Positions 16,738 to 25,340 of a stretch of DNA of 64,000 bases are shown in pieces. The translations under genes were made by a program, and so were the position numbers. This DNA comes from Olsenella timonensis (GTDB taxonomy: Bacteria; Actinomycetota; Coriobacteriia; Coriobacteriales; Atopobiaceae). The DNA lies in NCBI RefSeq assembly GCF_900119915.1, contig NZ_LT635455.1, positions 1,178,001 to 1,242,000 on the forward strand. The letters run 5' to 3'. How positions within the stretch are numbered: position 1 is the first letter of the stretch; every line of letters begins with the position of its first letter. The notes beneath the pieces are model-generated. The model was not told where the DNA came from. It ran no database searches and saw only the letters and a list, made by a program, of their open reading frames with translations.

Positions 16738-17202
16738 TCAGCGGCTGCCGCGCCTCGCCCACAGCCGGGAGAGCAGGACGCCCGCACAGATGCCCGCCAG
16801 GTCGATGAGGACGTCGGCCGGCTGGCCGGAGCGTCCGGGCACGAACAGCTGAAGGCACTCGTCGGCAACGGGGACCAGCGCCACCAGGCACGCCGTCGGG
16901 AACGGCGGCATGCCCCGCTCCCTCAGGCGCGCGCGAAACAGCCCGAACGCGAGCACGCCGAGGACGGCGTACTCCGAGAAGTGCGCGCCCTTGCGCACGA
17001 CGAGCGTGACGAGGTCGACGTCTCGCACGCCGAGGGCCTCGAGGGCCGGCATCACCAGCGAGACGACGAACCCGCTCTCGAGCGCGGACTGAGGCCCCTG
17101 GACGAGCGAGTGGCCCCAGATGAAGGCGACCCAGCACAGCAACGCGGCGGCCCACCGCCCGAGCGTGGGCCGCCGCGCCGAGTCGTGGCCGCAAGGGCCC
17201 AC
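16738..17202 (-). CDS. VanZ-like membrane protein
   Basis: 154-residue protein with four hydrophobic segments. The RKGAHFSEYAVLG region, an acidic DE in the third segment (PVADECLQLF) and PGRSGQPADVLIDLAG match the VanZ family; VanZ of the vancomycin cluster gives low teicoplanin resistance by an unknown mechanism. No resistance genes are nearby. The start ATG lies 1 nt past the TAG of the upstream gene remnant (17203), suggesting coupling. Confidence 0.85.
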   Translation of the reverse strand: MGPCGHDSARRPTLGRWAAALLCWVAFIWGHSLVQGPQSALESGFVVSLVMPALEALGVRDVDLVTLVVRKGAHFSEYAVLGVLAFGLFRARLRERGMPPFPTACLVALVPVADECLQLFVPGRSGQPADVLIDLAGICAGVLLSRLWARRGSR

Positions 17203-18266
17203 CTACGCCTCCGCGGCCCGGGACAGCGAGAAGTGCTTGCCCACGTAGGGAGGGCGAGCGGGACCGGTGTCGGCGAGATGGCGCGACGTCGGCTGCGTTC
17301 CGCCCTCGAGGAGCCGCAGGAACCTGCGCGAGCTGCGCCGGGCGGCCGTGGACGAGTTCTTGGAGAACTCGTCTTCGATCAGGTAGTCGACGTAGGTGTC
17401 GGTGTCGACGACCTCGGGGTGGCCTCCCGGGGTCTTGAACGGGATGAACGCGGTGTTGGGCTCCATGTTGTCCGGCTCGTCGAGCGAGTCGGGCCCGCCG
17501 ACGCTGTCGATGAAGTCGATCGGGTCCTGCGGGGGCGCGACCGCGGCGATCTTCTCGTCCATGGAGCGCAGGGCCCGCTCCCACACGTCCCTGGCATCGA
17601 GTTCCTCGGCCGTGCGACGCTCGGGATACGCCCCCTCGTCGACGAAGGCGACGCGGCTGGCAATGCTCGCGCCGTGATGGCCGGCGGACGCAACGAGGCG
17701 GTCGCGGTCCGAGGCGGAGAAGTCCGAGGGGATTGCCGGCACGTCGTCTCCGGCGGCGAATCCGGAGTCGTGGATGATTGTCCCCTCGCCCACGGCGTCG
17801 CGCCACCACGAGGTGCCGACGTCGCCCACCGAGCCGTCGGCGCGCTCGATGACCGGCAGGCCGTCCATCATGCTCGCGCCCATGCGCTCGCGCAGCGTCG
17901 CGGCAACGCCCTCGGCACGGCGCGCCATGCGCGCCCTGAACGAGGCGCGCCCGACGTAGTTCTCGGCGATGTCCTCGTAGCTGGTCGCCTCGTGGCCAGG
18001 GTGGCGGCGGGACGCATGTGACGCGGGATCACGGGCACCTCGTCAGCGTCGTGCGCGCGGGCGCGCACGACGAGCGCGGCGGTGACGGCGACGATGCCCG
18101 TCAGCGCCGCGCCTCCCGCGGCTCCGGCCGTAAACGCGGCCGTGGGCGTGGCGAACGTGGCGTCAACGAGCTCGGTAAGCGAGAGCGCCTGAGCCGTCTC
18201 AGGCATGACGAACGTCGCCGAGCCGATCAGGCCGGCGGCAACGGCGGGGGTCATTTTCTGCCCCAT
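17203..18266 (-). pseudogene. Conserved hypothetical protein, apparent frameshift
   Basis: Two overlapping minus-strand frames look like one gene. Frame 1 starts MGQKMTPAVAAGLIGSATF (ATG 18264-18266) and has a signal-like segment and a second hydrophobic helix (GAAGGAALTGIVAVTAALVV). Near 18000-18016 (a GGGTGGCGGCGGG run on the plus strand) the sensible reading moves to frame 2, which continues HEATSYEDIAENYVGRASF and runs to the stop at 17203. Frame 2 has no start of its own before 17928 and is blocked by a TGA upstream. The joined product would be about 350 residues with an N-terminal membrane part and a long acidic cytoplasmic or extracellular tail (IDFIDSVGG, FIPFKTPGG). Function unknown. 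It may be a sequencing error, a true pseudogene or programmed shifting. Confidence 0.6.
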
Positions 18267-18410
18267 GCGCCTCGCTCCCCTCAGCATGTGAAGAGAAAAC
18301 GAGCTTCAAACCATGAGAGCCCCCGTGAGGGGGTGCGGACGTCAACGGCTTGGGCTGCGTTTCATCTTCGAGTACCGTGACATATAGGCCGATTGCTCGG
18401 ACTATGTCGA

Positions 18411-18439
18411 ATATACCGTTGCCCCGTGCCTTGGGCAAG
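18411..18439 (-). promoter_or_regulatory. Promoter of the 18266 gene with long 5' UTR
   Basis: TTGCCC (18434-18439) and TATATT (18411-18416) on the minus strand with a 17-nt spacer. The roughly 140-nt leader contains a CCCCC-TCAC-GGGGG hairpin (18320-18333). The 331-nt gap 18267-18597 holds this promoter, the leader and the rho terminator; no riboswitch class was recognised with confidence. Confidence 0.6.
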
Positions 18440-18544
18440 CGTCTTTCCCCCAAAGTTGACGGGGAGGGAGCTTTTCCGCCGGCGACGTCCCTCCCGCCGT
18501 CGGCGTCGCGCGGCCGACGGGGTGCGAGGGACTCCGCACAAGAC

Positions 18545-18570
18545 GGGCCGACACCCGAGGGTGCCGGCCC
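18545..18570 (-). terminator. Hairpin after rho
   Basis: 12-bp stem with one G-T pair (18545-18556 with 18559-18570), 27 nt after the rho stop. The following minus-strand sequence is only modestly T-rich (GTCTTGTG), so efficiency is uncertain. Confidence 0.5.
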
Positions 18571-18597
18571 GCGTCGAGCGCGTGTCGCCGAGCGGCG

Positions 18598-20433
18598 CTA
18601 CGCGACGTAGTCGGACTGCTGCGCCTTGCGGGCGCTCTTGATGAGGAACTCGCGGTTGTTGTCGGTGCCCTTGAGACCGCTCACCAGCGCTCGGGCGGCG
18701 CGCTCGACGTTGTTCATGTTCGCGAGCACGCGGCGGATGCCCCAGACGAGCGGCTGGTAGTCGGGCTCGATGAGCAGGTCCTCGTTGCGCGTGCCGGAGG
18801 CCACGGGATCGATCGCCGGGAAGATGCGCTTGTCGGCGAGCTCGCGGTCGAGCTTGAGCTCCATGTTGCCCGTGCCCTTGAACTCCTCGAAGATGACCTC
18901 GTCCATCTTGGAGCCGGTGTCCACGAGCGCCGAGGCGATGATCGTGAGCGACCCGCCGTTCTCGATGTTGCGGGCGGCGCCGAGGAACTTCTTGGGCGGA
19001 TAGAGCGCCGCGGAGTCCACGCCTCCCGAGAGGATGCGTCCGCTCGCGGGCTGGGCGAGGTTGTAGGCGCGCGCCAGACGCGTGATCGAGTCGAGCACGA
19101 CCACGACGTCCTCGCCGAGCTCGACGAGGCGCTTGGCGCGCTCGATGACGAGCTCGGAGACGCGAGTGTGGTTGTCGGCCGGCATGTCAAAGGTCGAGGC
19201 GACGACCTCGCCCTTGATGGAGCGCTCCATGTCGGTGACCTCCTCGGGGCGCTCGTCCACGAGCAGGCAGAAGAGGTGCACCTCCGGGTTGTTGGCGGCT
19301 ATCGACTGGCAGATCTTCTTGAGGACCGTGGTCTTGCCGGCCTTGGGCGGACTCACGATGAGGCCGCGCTGGCCCTTGCCGATCGGGGATACCAGGTCGA
19401 TGGCGCGACCCGTGGTCGACTCCTTGCCGCACTCCATGGTGAGCCGCTCGTTGGGGTAGACCGGAGTGAGGTCGCGGAAGCGCGGACGGGACTTGAGGCC
19501 GTCGGGCGACTGACCGTTGACGGTGATGACGCTCTGCAGCGGGGGGTACTTGCCGTTCGCACGGCCGGGGCCCACCGTTCCGGACACGAGGTCGCCCTGA
19601 CGCAGGCCGAGCGAGCGAATCATCTGCTGGTGGACGAAGGCGTCATCGTCGCCCTCCATGTAGTTGCCCGTCCTGATCCAGCCGTATCCCTCGTTTCCCA
19701 CCTCGAGCACGCCCTCGACGGGCCGGAAGCCCTCGGCGCGGGCGGCGGCCTCGAAGACCGCCTCGACGAGGTCCCCCTTGCGGACGCCGGCATAGTCGAC
19801 GCCAAGCTCGGCCGCCTTTGTGCGCAGCTCGGCGACCTTCATCGCGGAGAGCTCGTCACGCGTGAGCGAGGGCTCGGCAACGTAGTCCTGACGACGGTTG
19901 CGACGACGGCCCTGGCCGCCCTGCCTGCGCCCCTGACCCTGGTGGTCCTGCTGCGCGGCGGCGTGGTCGGAGGAGCGGCGGCGCTTGCGCGGGCGCGGGG
20001 CGTCGGTCGGGGCGGAACCCTCGGCGGAGAGCGTCTGGGCGGGCATGGGAGTGGGCTCGGAGTCCGCCTGCGTCGCCTCCTGCGTCATTTTGGTCATCTC
20101 GTCGCCGGCGGCCTGCTCGCCCTTGCGCGGGCGGCCGCGGCGGCGCTTGGGCGCCTCGGCGACCTCGGGGGCCGGAGCCGGCGTCTCCGGGGACGCGGCA
20201 GGTGCCTCCCCCTCGGAGGCCGCCGTCTGCTCGCCCTTGCGCGGGCGGCCGCGGCGGCGCTTGGGCGGCCAGGGCTCGCCGGCGGCCTCGGCGGCGGCGC
20301 GGGCCTCGGCCTCCGCGGCGCGAGCGGCCTCCATCTCGGCCTTGGTGCGACGCTTGCGCTTCGGCTTCTGGGCGGTCGCCTCGACAGGGGCGTCCGCCGC
20401 GACGGGGGAAGCGGGGGTCACGTCATCCGTCAT
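18598..20433 (-). CDS. rho: Transcription termination factor Rho
   Basis: 611-residue hexameric RNA helicase that ends transcription at Rho-dependent sites. The C-terminal ~420 residues are the standard Rho: an N-terminal helical part ([22 protein letters not shown]), the RNA-binding cold-shock-like domain ([11 protein letters not shown]), Walker A-like SPPKAGKTT (361-369) and the [12 protein letters not shown] region. The first ~185 residues are an added low-complexity basic/acidic region containing two copies of [12 protein letters not shown] (58-69 and 96-107), each with an AT-hook-like RGRPRKG core, and an RNRRQ-rich stretch. Long N-terminal insertions are known in actinobacterial Rho. 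The start is the ATG at 20431-20433; the longer open frame upstream is out of character. Confidence 0.95.
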   Translation of the reverse strand: MTDDVTPASPVAADAPVEATAQKPKRKRRTKAEMEAARAAEAEARAAAEAAGEPWPPKRRRGRPRKGEQTAASEGEAPAASPETPAPAPEVAEAPKRRRGRPRKGEQAAGDEMTKMTQEATQADSEPTPMPAQTLSAEGSAPTDAPRPRKRRRSSDHAAAQQDHQGQGRRQGGQGRRRNRRQDYVAEPSLTRDELSAMKVAELRTKAAELGVDYAGVRKGDLVEAVFEAAARAEGFRPVEGVLEVGNEGYGWIRTGNYMEGDDDAFVHQQMIRSLGLRQGDLVSGTVGPGRANGKYPPLQSVITVNGQSPDGLKSRPRFRDLTPVYPNERLTMECGKESTTGRAIDLVSPIGKGQRGLIVSPPKAGKTTVLKKICQSIAANNPEVHLFCLLVDERPEEVTDMERSIKGEVVASTFDMPADNHTRVSELVIERAKRLVELGEDVVVVLDSITRLARAYNLAQPASGRILSGGVDSAALYPPKKFLGAARNIENGGSLTIIASALVDTGSKMDEVIFEEFKGTGNMELKLDRELADKRIFPAIDPVASGTRNEDLLIEPDYQPLVWGIRRVLANMNNVERAARALVSGLKGTDNNREFLIKSARKAQQSDYVA

Positions 20434-20586
20434 ATGTTTTCTACCTCTCGTTTGGTGCGGACGCGCGACATGGTCCCATGCGGGACGGGCGAAGCGGCCG
20501 GAATTGCCGCGCGATATGCTCCGGGCGTGCGCCCGAATTGGGACGTGATTGTTCTCGGGATGCAAACGGGCACCCGAGCAGCGCCG

Positions 20587-20595
20587 AGTATACCA
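20587..20595 (-). promoter_or_regulatory. Extended -10 promoter for rho
   Basis: TGGTATACT on the minus strand (TG-N-TATACT), about 155 nt upstream of the rho start. The long leader fits the autoregulation usual for rho genes. Confidence 0.5.
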
Positions 20596-20607
20596 TTCGG
20601 ACGTCAA

Positions 20608-20641
20608 GAAATAAAGAAACGCCCCGTCCTGCGACGGGGCG
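20608..20641 (-). terminator. Terminator of the tandem MarR gene
   Basis: 9-bp stem (20620-20628 with 20633-20641) with CTGC loop, followed on the minus strand by TTTCTTTATTTC, directly after the regulator stop. Confidence 0.85.
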
Positions 20642-20654
20642 CCTGTCTCTCGGG

Positions 20655-21332
20655 CTAGCTCGCGGTGCGCGACTTGCGACGGACGACGAGCCCCTCGATT
20701 CTGTCGACCAGCTCGTCGGCGGCAGCCTCCCCGTCGCGCGTCAGGCTGACGCTCGTGGTGTGCGCGCCGGTGGCCGAGCGCTCGCGCTCGACGAGGCCTC
20801 GGTCGGCGAGCGCGGCGACCGACATGGAGACCGTCGGCTGGAGCAGACCCAGCGTCTCGACGAGACGCATGATCGTGGCGGGCTCTCCCTCCAGGGAACG
20901 CAGGCCGAGCAGGACGAGGTCGCCCGCCTTGCAGAAGAAGGACCCCATCGCGTCGACGTACTTGAGGATGCGCTCGGGCGTGGTGCGCGAGAGCGCGCGG
21001 CCGTTGGGAATGCGCGCGCAGGTGAGCGAGGCGAGCTCGAGCGCGCGCTGCCTGCCCCGCTCCGAGACGGAGCACACGACGTTGCGGCGGTCGCTCGACC
21101 CCTCGACGCGAACGATGAGCCCGAGGCTCTCAAGGTGGTTGGTCCGGTGCGTCATCGTGGGACGAAGCGCACCCTGGTACTCGGCGATCGCCGAGGTCTT
21201 GAGGGGCTCGTCGGCATCGCAGAGATGGCAGACGATCGCAAACTCCTCGAACGTCAGGCGCTCCTCGGAGCCGACCTCCTGCCGGACGGCATTGTATGCT
21301 CGACGCACGGACATGAACTCCTTGAGGTCCAC
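20655..21332 (-). CDS. Transcriptional regulator with two MarR-type winged helices
   Basis: 225-residue DNA-binding protein. The first half (FEEFAIVCHL... LRPTMTHRTNHLESLGLI... SSDRRNVVCSVSERG) is a recognisable MarR winged helix with the conserved DRR wing. The second half repeats the pattern (LLGLRSLEGEPATIMRLVETLGLLQPTVSMSVAALADRGLVERE... TTSVSLTRDG). Ordinary MarR proteins are about 150 residues and dimerise, so this looks like a covalent tandem. The start GTG (21330-21332) has AGGGGG 6 nt upstream; an ATG 6 codons later is possible. A TCTCGT/ACGAGA dyad (21348-21374) upstream may be its own operator. Targets unknown. Confidence 0.8.
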   Translation of the reverse strand: MDLKEFMSVRRAYNAVRQEVGSEERLTFEEFAIVCHLCDADEPLKTSAIAEYQGALRPTMTHRTNHLESLGLIVRVEGSSDRRNVVCSVSERGRQRALELASLTCARIPNGRALSRTTPERILKYVDAMGSFFCKAGDLVLLGLRSLEGEPATIMRLVETLGLLQPTVSMSVAALADRGLVERERSATGAHTTSVSLTRDGEAAADELVDRIEGLVVRRKSRTAS

Positions 21333-21347
21333 GACTCGCCCCCTGAT

Positions 21348-21374
21348 TCTCGTACACGTATCACTCAAACGAGA
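21348..21374. promoter_or_regulatory. Possible operator upstream of the tandem MarR gene
   Basis: Dyad TCTCGT (21348-21353) and ACGAGA (21369-21374), 16-42 nt upstream of the GTG start. Position suits autoregulation; no more than that is visible. Confidence 0.25.
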
Positions 21375-21496
21375 CGCAGGATACGACCACGATCGGAAGA
21401 CCGGCGCCACAGCAGCGCAGTATACCGGAGGAAATCGTTCCCATCGCAGCATGATCCGCGCTTTATAAAAGACGCACACAAACCCAGTCGACGGCG

Positions 21497-23341
21497 CTAC
21501 ATGCTCTGCGGCGAGCTGACCCCCACCAGCTCGAGCGTGAGCGCGAGCACGCGGCGCGTGGCGTCGCAGGCGGCGAGGCGCGCGTGGCTGAGGCCCTCGT
21601 CGAGCGGACGCCCCTTTCCCGGCAGGACCTGGCAGGCCGCGTAGAACGAGTGGAACTGCGCGGCGAGCTCCTCGGCGTAGTGCGTGAGGCGGAACGGAGC
21701 GCGGTCGCGCGCACAGCTCTCCACCAGCCCGGGAAGCTCGGCGATCTTGCGGGCGAGCGCGGCCTCTGCGGGGTCCGTGAGCAGTCCCAGGTCGTAGGAC
21801 TCCCCCACCGCCCGACGCGCGACCTCGTCCATCCCGAGCTCGGCGGCCTCCTCCGCGTCGACGCCGGCGCCGCGGCGCAGAATCGAGCAGATGCGAGCGT
21901 GCGCGTACTGGACGTAGTAGACCGGGTTGGTGTTGTCCTGACGCTTCACGCGCTCGATGTCGAAGTCGATCATCTGGTTGGAGGACTTGGAGACGAGCGT
22001 GTAACGCGTGGCGTCGGCGCCGACCTCGTCGAGAAGCTCGTCAAAGGTGACCATCGTGCCCTTGCGCTTGGACATGCGCACGGGCTGGCCGTCACGCAGC
22101 AGGTTCACGAGCTGGCCGAGAAGGACCTCGAACTGCGTGGGGTAACCGAGCGCCTCGCAGGCGGACTGGACGCGCTGGATGTAGCCGTGGTGGTCGGCGC
22201 CCCAGATGTCGATCACGTGGTCCACGCGCTGGAACTTGTTCCAGTGGTAGGCGACGTCCGAGGCGAAGTAGGTGTAGTCACCGTTGGTCTTGACGAGGAC
22301 GCGGTCCTTGTCGTCACCGAAGGTCGTGGAGCGGAACCAGAGGGCGCCCGCGTCGTCGCGGTAGAGGTGGCCGAGCTCGTCCAGGGCGGAGAGCGCGCGG
22401 TCAACGGCGGAGGTGCCGGTCTCGTCCTTGACGTAGAGGCTGCGCTCGGAGAACCAGACGTCGAAGTCGCAGCGCGCCTCGTGGCAGGTCTCGCGAATCG
22501 AGTCGAGCATCCAGAGGTAGCCGCGCTCGCGGAACTGCGCCGTCCGCTCGTCCTCGGGCGCGTCCGCCCAGCGGTCGCCGTCCTCGCGCACGAGCCGGCA
22601 GGCGATGTCGACGATGTAGTCGCCGCCGTAGGCGTTGCCGCCCAGGGCCTCGTTGAAGGCGTCCGTGAGCGGGTGGGTCTCGGGGCGCTCGTCCTCCTCG
22701 TCGGCCACGAACGCCTCGCGGTCGGCGAGAAGGGCCGCGCGCGCCGCGTCAAGGTCGCAGCGCCGCTCCGCCATCACCTCAAGGAGCTGCTGGTAGCGCA
22801 TGGAGACCGAACGGCCGAAGACGTCCATCTGAGAGCCGTGGTCGTTGATGTAGTACTCGCGCTCCACGTCGTAGCCGGCGAGCTCCATGACGCGGCAGAG
22901 CGAGTCGCCGAGGGCGGCCCAGCGGCCATGGCCGACGTGCAGCGGCCCCACGGGGTTGGCCGAGACGAACTCGACCTGCACGTGCGTGCCCGCCCCGAGG
23001 TCGGAGCGAGCGAAGTCGCGCCCCTGCTCGCGGACCGTGCGGAAGACCTCGTTCGCCGAGTCCGTCGCGAGGTAGAAGTTGATGAAGCCCGGACCCGCCA
23101 CCTCGACGCGCTCGATCGAGGGGTCGGCGGGAAGGTGCGCCAGGACGGCCGCCGCGATGTCGCGCGGCGCACGGCGCGCGAGCTTGGCGGAGCGCATCGC
23201 CACCGTGGAGCTCCAGTCGCCGTTCGCCGGGTCGGCAGGGCGCTCGAGTCCCAGGTCGGCGACGTCAAACTCCGGCAGCTCGCCGGCCCTCTGCGCGGCG
23301 GCGAGCGCGGCGCGTACGAGCTCCTCGATCTTCTCGGGCAT
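21497..23341 (-). CDS. argS: Arginyl-tRNA synthetase
   Basis: 614-residue class I aminoacyl-tRNA synthetase charging tRNA-Arg. The HIGH-type signature is HVGHG (135-139, in the SANPVGPLHVGHGR segment), and the C-terminal catalytic loop contains RMSKRKG, a KMSKS-like sequence that many ArgRS lack. The C-terminal half has the YVQYAHARI and DPAEAALARKIAELP anticodon-binding regions. The ATG at 23339-23341 has AGGAG upstream. It lies on the same strand between pncB and the MarR gene. Confidence 0.96.
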   Translation of the reverse strand: MPEKIEELVRAALAAAQRAGELPEFDVADLGLERPADPANGDWSSTVAMRSAKLARRAPRDIAAAVLAHLPADPSIERVEVAGPGFINFYLATDSANEVFRTVREQGRDFARSDLGAGTHVQVEFVSANPVGPLHVGHGRWAALGDSLCRVMELAGYDVEREYYINDHGSQMDVFGRSVSMRYQQLLEVMAERRCDLDAARAALLADREAFVADEEDERPETHPLTDAFNEALGGNAYGGDYIVDIACRLVREDGDRWADAPEDERTAQFRERGYLWMLDSIRETCHEARCDFDVWFSERSLYVKDETGTSAVDRALSALDELGHLYRDDAGALWFRSTTFGDDKDRVLVKTNGDYTYFASDVAYHWNKFQRVDHVIDIWGADHHGYIQRVQSACEALGYPTQFEVLLGQLVNLLRDGQPVRMSKRKGTMVTFDELLDEVGADATRYTLVSKSSNQMIDFDIERVKRQDNTNPVYYVQYAHARICSILRRGAGVDAEEAAELGMDEVARRAVGESYDLGLLTDPAEAALARKIAELPGLVESCARDRAPFRLTHYAEELAAQFHSFYAACQVLPGKGRPLDEGLSHARLAACDATRRVLALTLELVGVSSPQSM

Positions 23342-23497
23342 CTTCTCTCCTGTCCCCTGCAGTCGGTAACCGCCCCAGTGTATCAGAGGCGGGCGGGCGC
23401 CCCGGGCCTCGTCGCAGACGCGCGGGACCCGCGCCGATGACGCCCCTCCGCGCGGAACGTGCCGCGAACGCGGGGCCGAGGGTCGCGCCCGAGCGGC

Positions 23498-24985
23498 CTA
23501 CGCCGGCCGACGGGCGCTCCCCGCGCGCTCCTCGCGGGCAAGTCGGCTTCGAAGCTCCGCGAGGCCGAGCTCGAGGCCCACCGGATAGGTCTGCGGGTTG
23601 AGGAAGCGCGCGACGGCGGGATCGAGCCGCATGAGCGCCTCGCGACAACGCTCGCGGGCGGACTCGATGCCCTCCTGCTCGCCGAAGCGACTCCCGCGCT
23701 CGACCATCTTGACGAGCAGCTCGACGGGCTCGCCGGAGAGCCGGTGGGTGAGATATGGGTCCACGATGTCGATCATCTCGCGCGGTGCTCCGTCGCGGGC
23801 GACCTCGTCGACGACGAGCATGTCGGCCGTCGGGCGACCAGCCTGGTCGAAGTAGCGCAGCACGTGCTGGACGCCGGGGATGGTGCGCTTGTAGGACTGC
23901 TCGGAGAGCTTGATCACCGGGGTCCAGGGCTCGTTCGCGTCGTGTCGGACGGCGGAGAGCTTGTAGACGCCGCCGAGCGAGGGCTGCGGGTCGCAGGTGG
24001 CGAGCTTGGTGCCCACGCCGAAGGAGTCGATCGGGGCACCCTGGGCGAAGAGCGACTGGATCGTGTACTCGTCGAGGTCGTTGGAGACGGAGATCTTCAC
24101 GTAGGGAAGCCCCGCCTCGTCGAAGGCCGCGCGGGCCTCCTTGGACAGACGGGCGAGGTCGCCGGAGTCGAGCCGCACGGCAGAGAGGCGCTCGCCGGCC
24201 TCCTCCATCTCCTTGGCGACGGTGATGGCGTTCCTGATGCCCTGGTGGACGTCGTAGGTGTCGAGCAGCAGCACGCAGTTCTTGGGGCTGGACTTGGCAA
24301 AGGCGCGAAACGCCTCCAGCTCGCTCGGGAACGCCATGACCCAGGAGTGGGCGTGCGTGCCAAAGACCGGGATGCCGTAGATCTTGCCGGCGAGCACGTT
24401 GGAGGTCGAGGACGCGCCGGCGATGTAGGAGGCGCGCGCCACGGCGAGCCCGCCGTCGGGCCCCTGGGCGCGACGCAGACCGAAGTCGGAGACCGGGTGC
24501 CCCTCGGCGGAGCGGACGACGCGCGCCGTCTTGGTGGCGACGAGCGTCTGGAAGTTCACGAGGTTGAGCAGCGCCGTCTCGATGAGCTGGCAGTCGATGA
24601 CGGGGCCCTCGACGCGGACCATCGGCTCGCGGCCGAAGACGACCTGGCCCTCGGGAACGGCGTGAATCGTGAGGTCGAGATGGTGGTGGCGCAGGTACTC
24701 GAGGAACCCGGCCTTGAACATGGGGCCCCCGCCGGGCGCCTGGATGCTCGCGAGGTAGTCGATGTCGTCGTCCTCGAAGACGAAGTTCTCAACGAGGTCG
24801 GCAATCTGACCCGTGCCGCAGCACACGGCATAGCCGCCGTCGAAGGGGCAGTCACGGAAGAACGCATTGAAGCAGGCCTGGTCGTCCGCGAGCCCGGACT
24901 CCCAGAAGCCCTGGGCCATGGTGAGCTCGTAGAGGTCGGTGTTGAGGCAGACGTCGGTCGGCTTGGTGCGGTCGGTGAGAGACAT
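23498..24985 (-). CDS. pncB: Nicotinate phosphoribosyltransferase
   Basis: 495-residue enzyme that joins nicotinate to PRPP, entering NAD via the Preiss-Handler salvage route. N-terminal LNTDLYELTMAQGFWESGL and the FDRNPF-like segment FNAFFRDCPFDGGYAV are family hallmarks. The SNVLAGKIYGIPVFGTHAHSWV region holds the His that is autophosphorylated in PncB, and the RLDSGDLARLS segment binds phosphate. It starts at ATG 24983-24985 with AGGAGG upstream; that Shine-Dalgarno overlaps the stop of the small upstream gene. Confidence 0.95.
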   Translation of the reverse strand: MSLTDRTKPTDVCLNTDLYELTMAQGFWESGLADDQACFNAFFRDCPFDGGYAVCCGTGQIADLVENFVFEDDDIDYLASIQAPGGGPMFKAGFLEYLRHHHLDLTIHAVPEGQVVFGREPMVRVEGPVIDCQLIETALLNLVNFQTLVATKTARVVRSAEGHPVSDFGLRRAQGPDGGLAVARASYIAGASSTSNVLAGKIYGIPVFGTHAHSWVMAFPSELEAFRAFAKSSPKNCVLLLDTYDVHQGIRNAITVAKEMEEAGERLSAVRLDSGDLARLSKEARAAFDEAGLPYVKISVSNDLDEYTIQSLFAQGAPIDSFGVGTKLATCDPQPSLGGVYKLSAVRHDANEPWTPVIKLSEQSYKRTIPGVQHVLRYFDQAGRPTADMLVVDEVARDGAPREMIDIVDPYLTHRLSGEPVELLVKMVERGSRFGEQEGIESARERCREALMRLDPAVARFLNPQTYPVGLELGLAELRSRLAREERAGSARRPA

Positions 24986-24993
24986 GCGTCCTC

Positions 24994-25305
24994 CTATCCG
25001 AGAACGGTGACGGCGAGCCAGATGGCGGCGACCCCGACGATGGCGGCGATGACGATCTTCTGCCCGAGCGGCATCCTGAGGTCGTCATCGTCGGGCTGCA
25101 TCAGCCTCCGGCCGCGCTCGAGCGCCTCGGCGTCGCGCTCCTGCGCCGCGCGGGCCGCCTCGGCCTCGGCGCGCTGCGCGCGAAGGCGCTCGAGCTCGGC
25201 GCGCTCGGCGGCGTCCCTCTCGGCCTGCTGACGGGCGGCCTTCTCGGCTCGCAGCTGCTCGAGCTCGGCGCGCTCCTCGTCGGTGAGGCCAGCGTTGTCT
25301 GCCAT
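24994..25305 (-). CDS. Small coiled-coil, C-terminally anchored membrane protein
   Basis: 103-residue protein of unknown function. Residues about 7-70 are a charged Ala/Glu/Arg helix with heptad spacing (EELRAEKAARQQAERD style), then QPDDDDLRMPLGQ and one hydrophobic C-terminal helix (about 83-102). The ATG at 25303-25305 has GGAGGA upstream. It lies 8 nt upstream of pncB on the same strand. Coiled-coil plus C-terminal anchor resembles the larger protein at 57814-59040. Confidence 0.7.
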   Translation of the reverse strand: MADNAGLTDEERAELEQLRAEKAARQQAERDAAERAELERLRAQRAEAEAARAAQERDAEALERGRRLMQPDDDDLRMPLGQKIVIAAIVGVAAIWLAVTVLG

Positions 25306-25340
25306 GTCTCCTCCGTCTGTCGGTCCGGCAGTTTGCATAG

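Noticed and set aside
18267-18440. Cyclic-di-AMP (ydaO-type) riboswitch in the leader of the 18266 gene
   Set aside because: The leader is long and has a GC hairpin, but I could not match the conserved riboswitch cores, so only promoter and leader are reported.
20434-21075. Upstream extension of rho
   Set aside because: It overlaps the MarR gene in another frame, crosses that gene's terminator and is Arg-rich without family character; the ATG at 20433 has a ribosome site.
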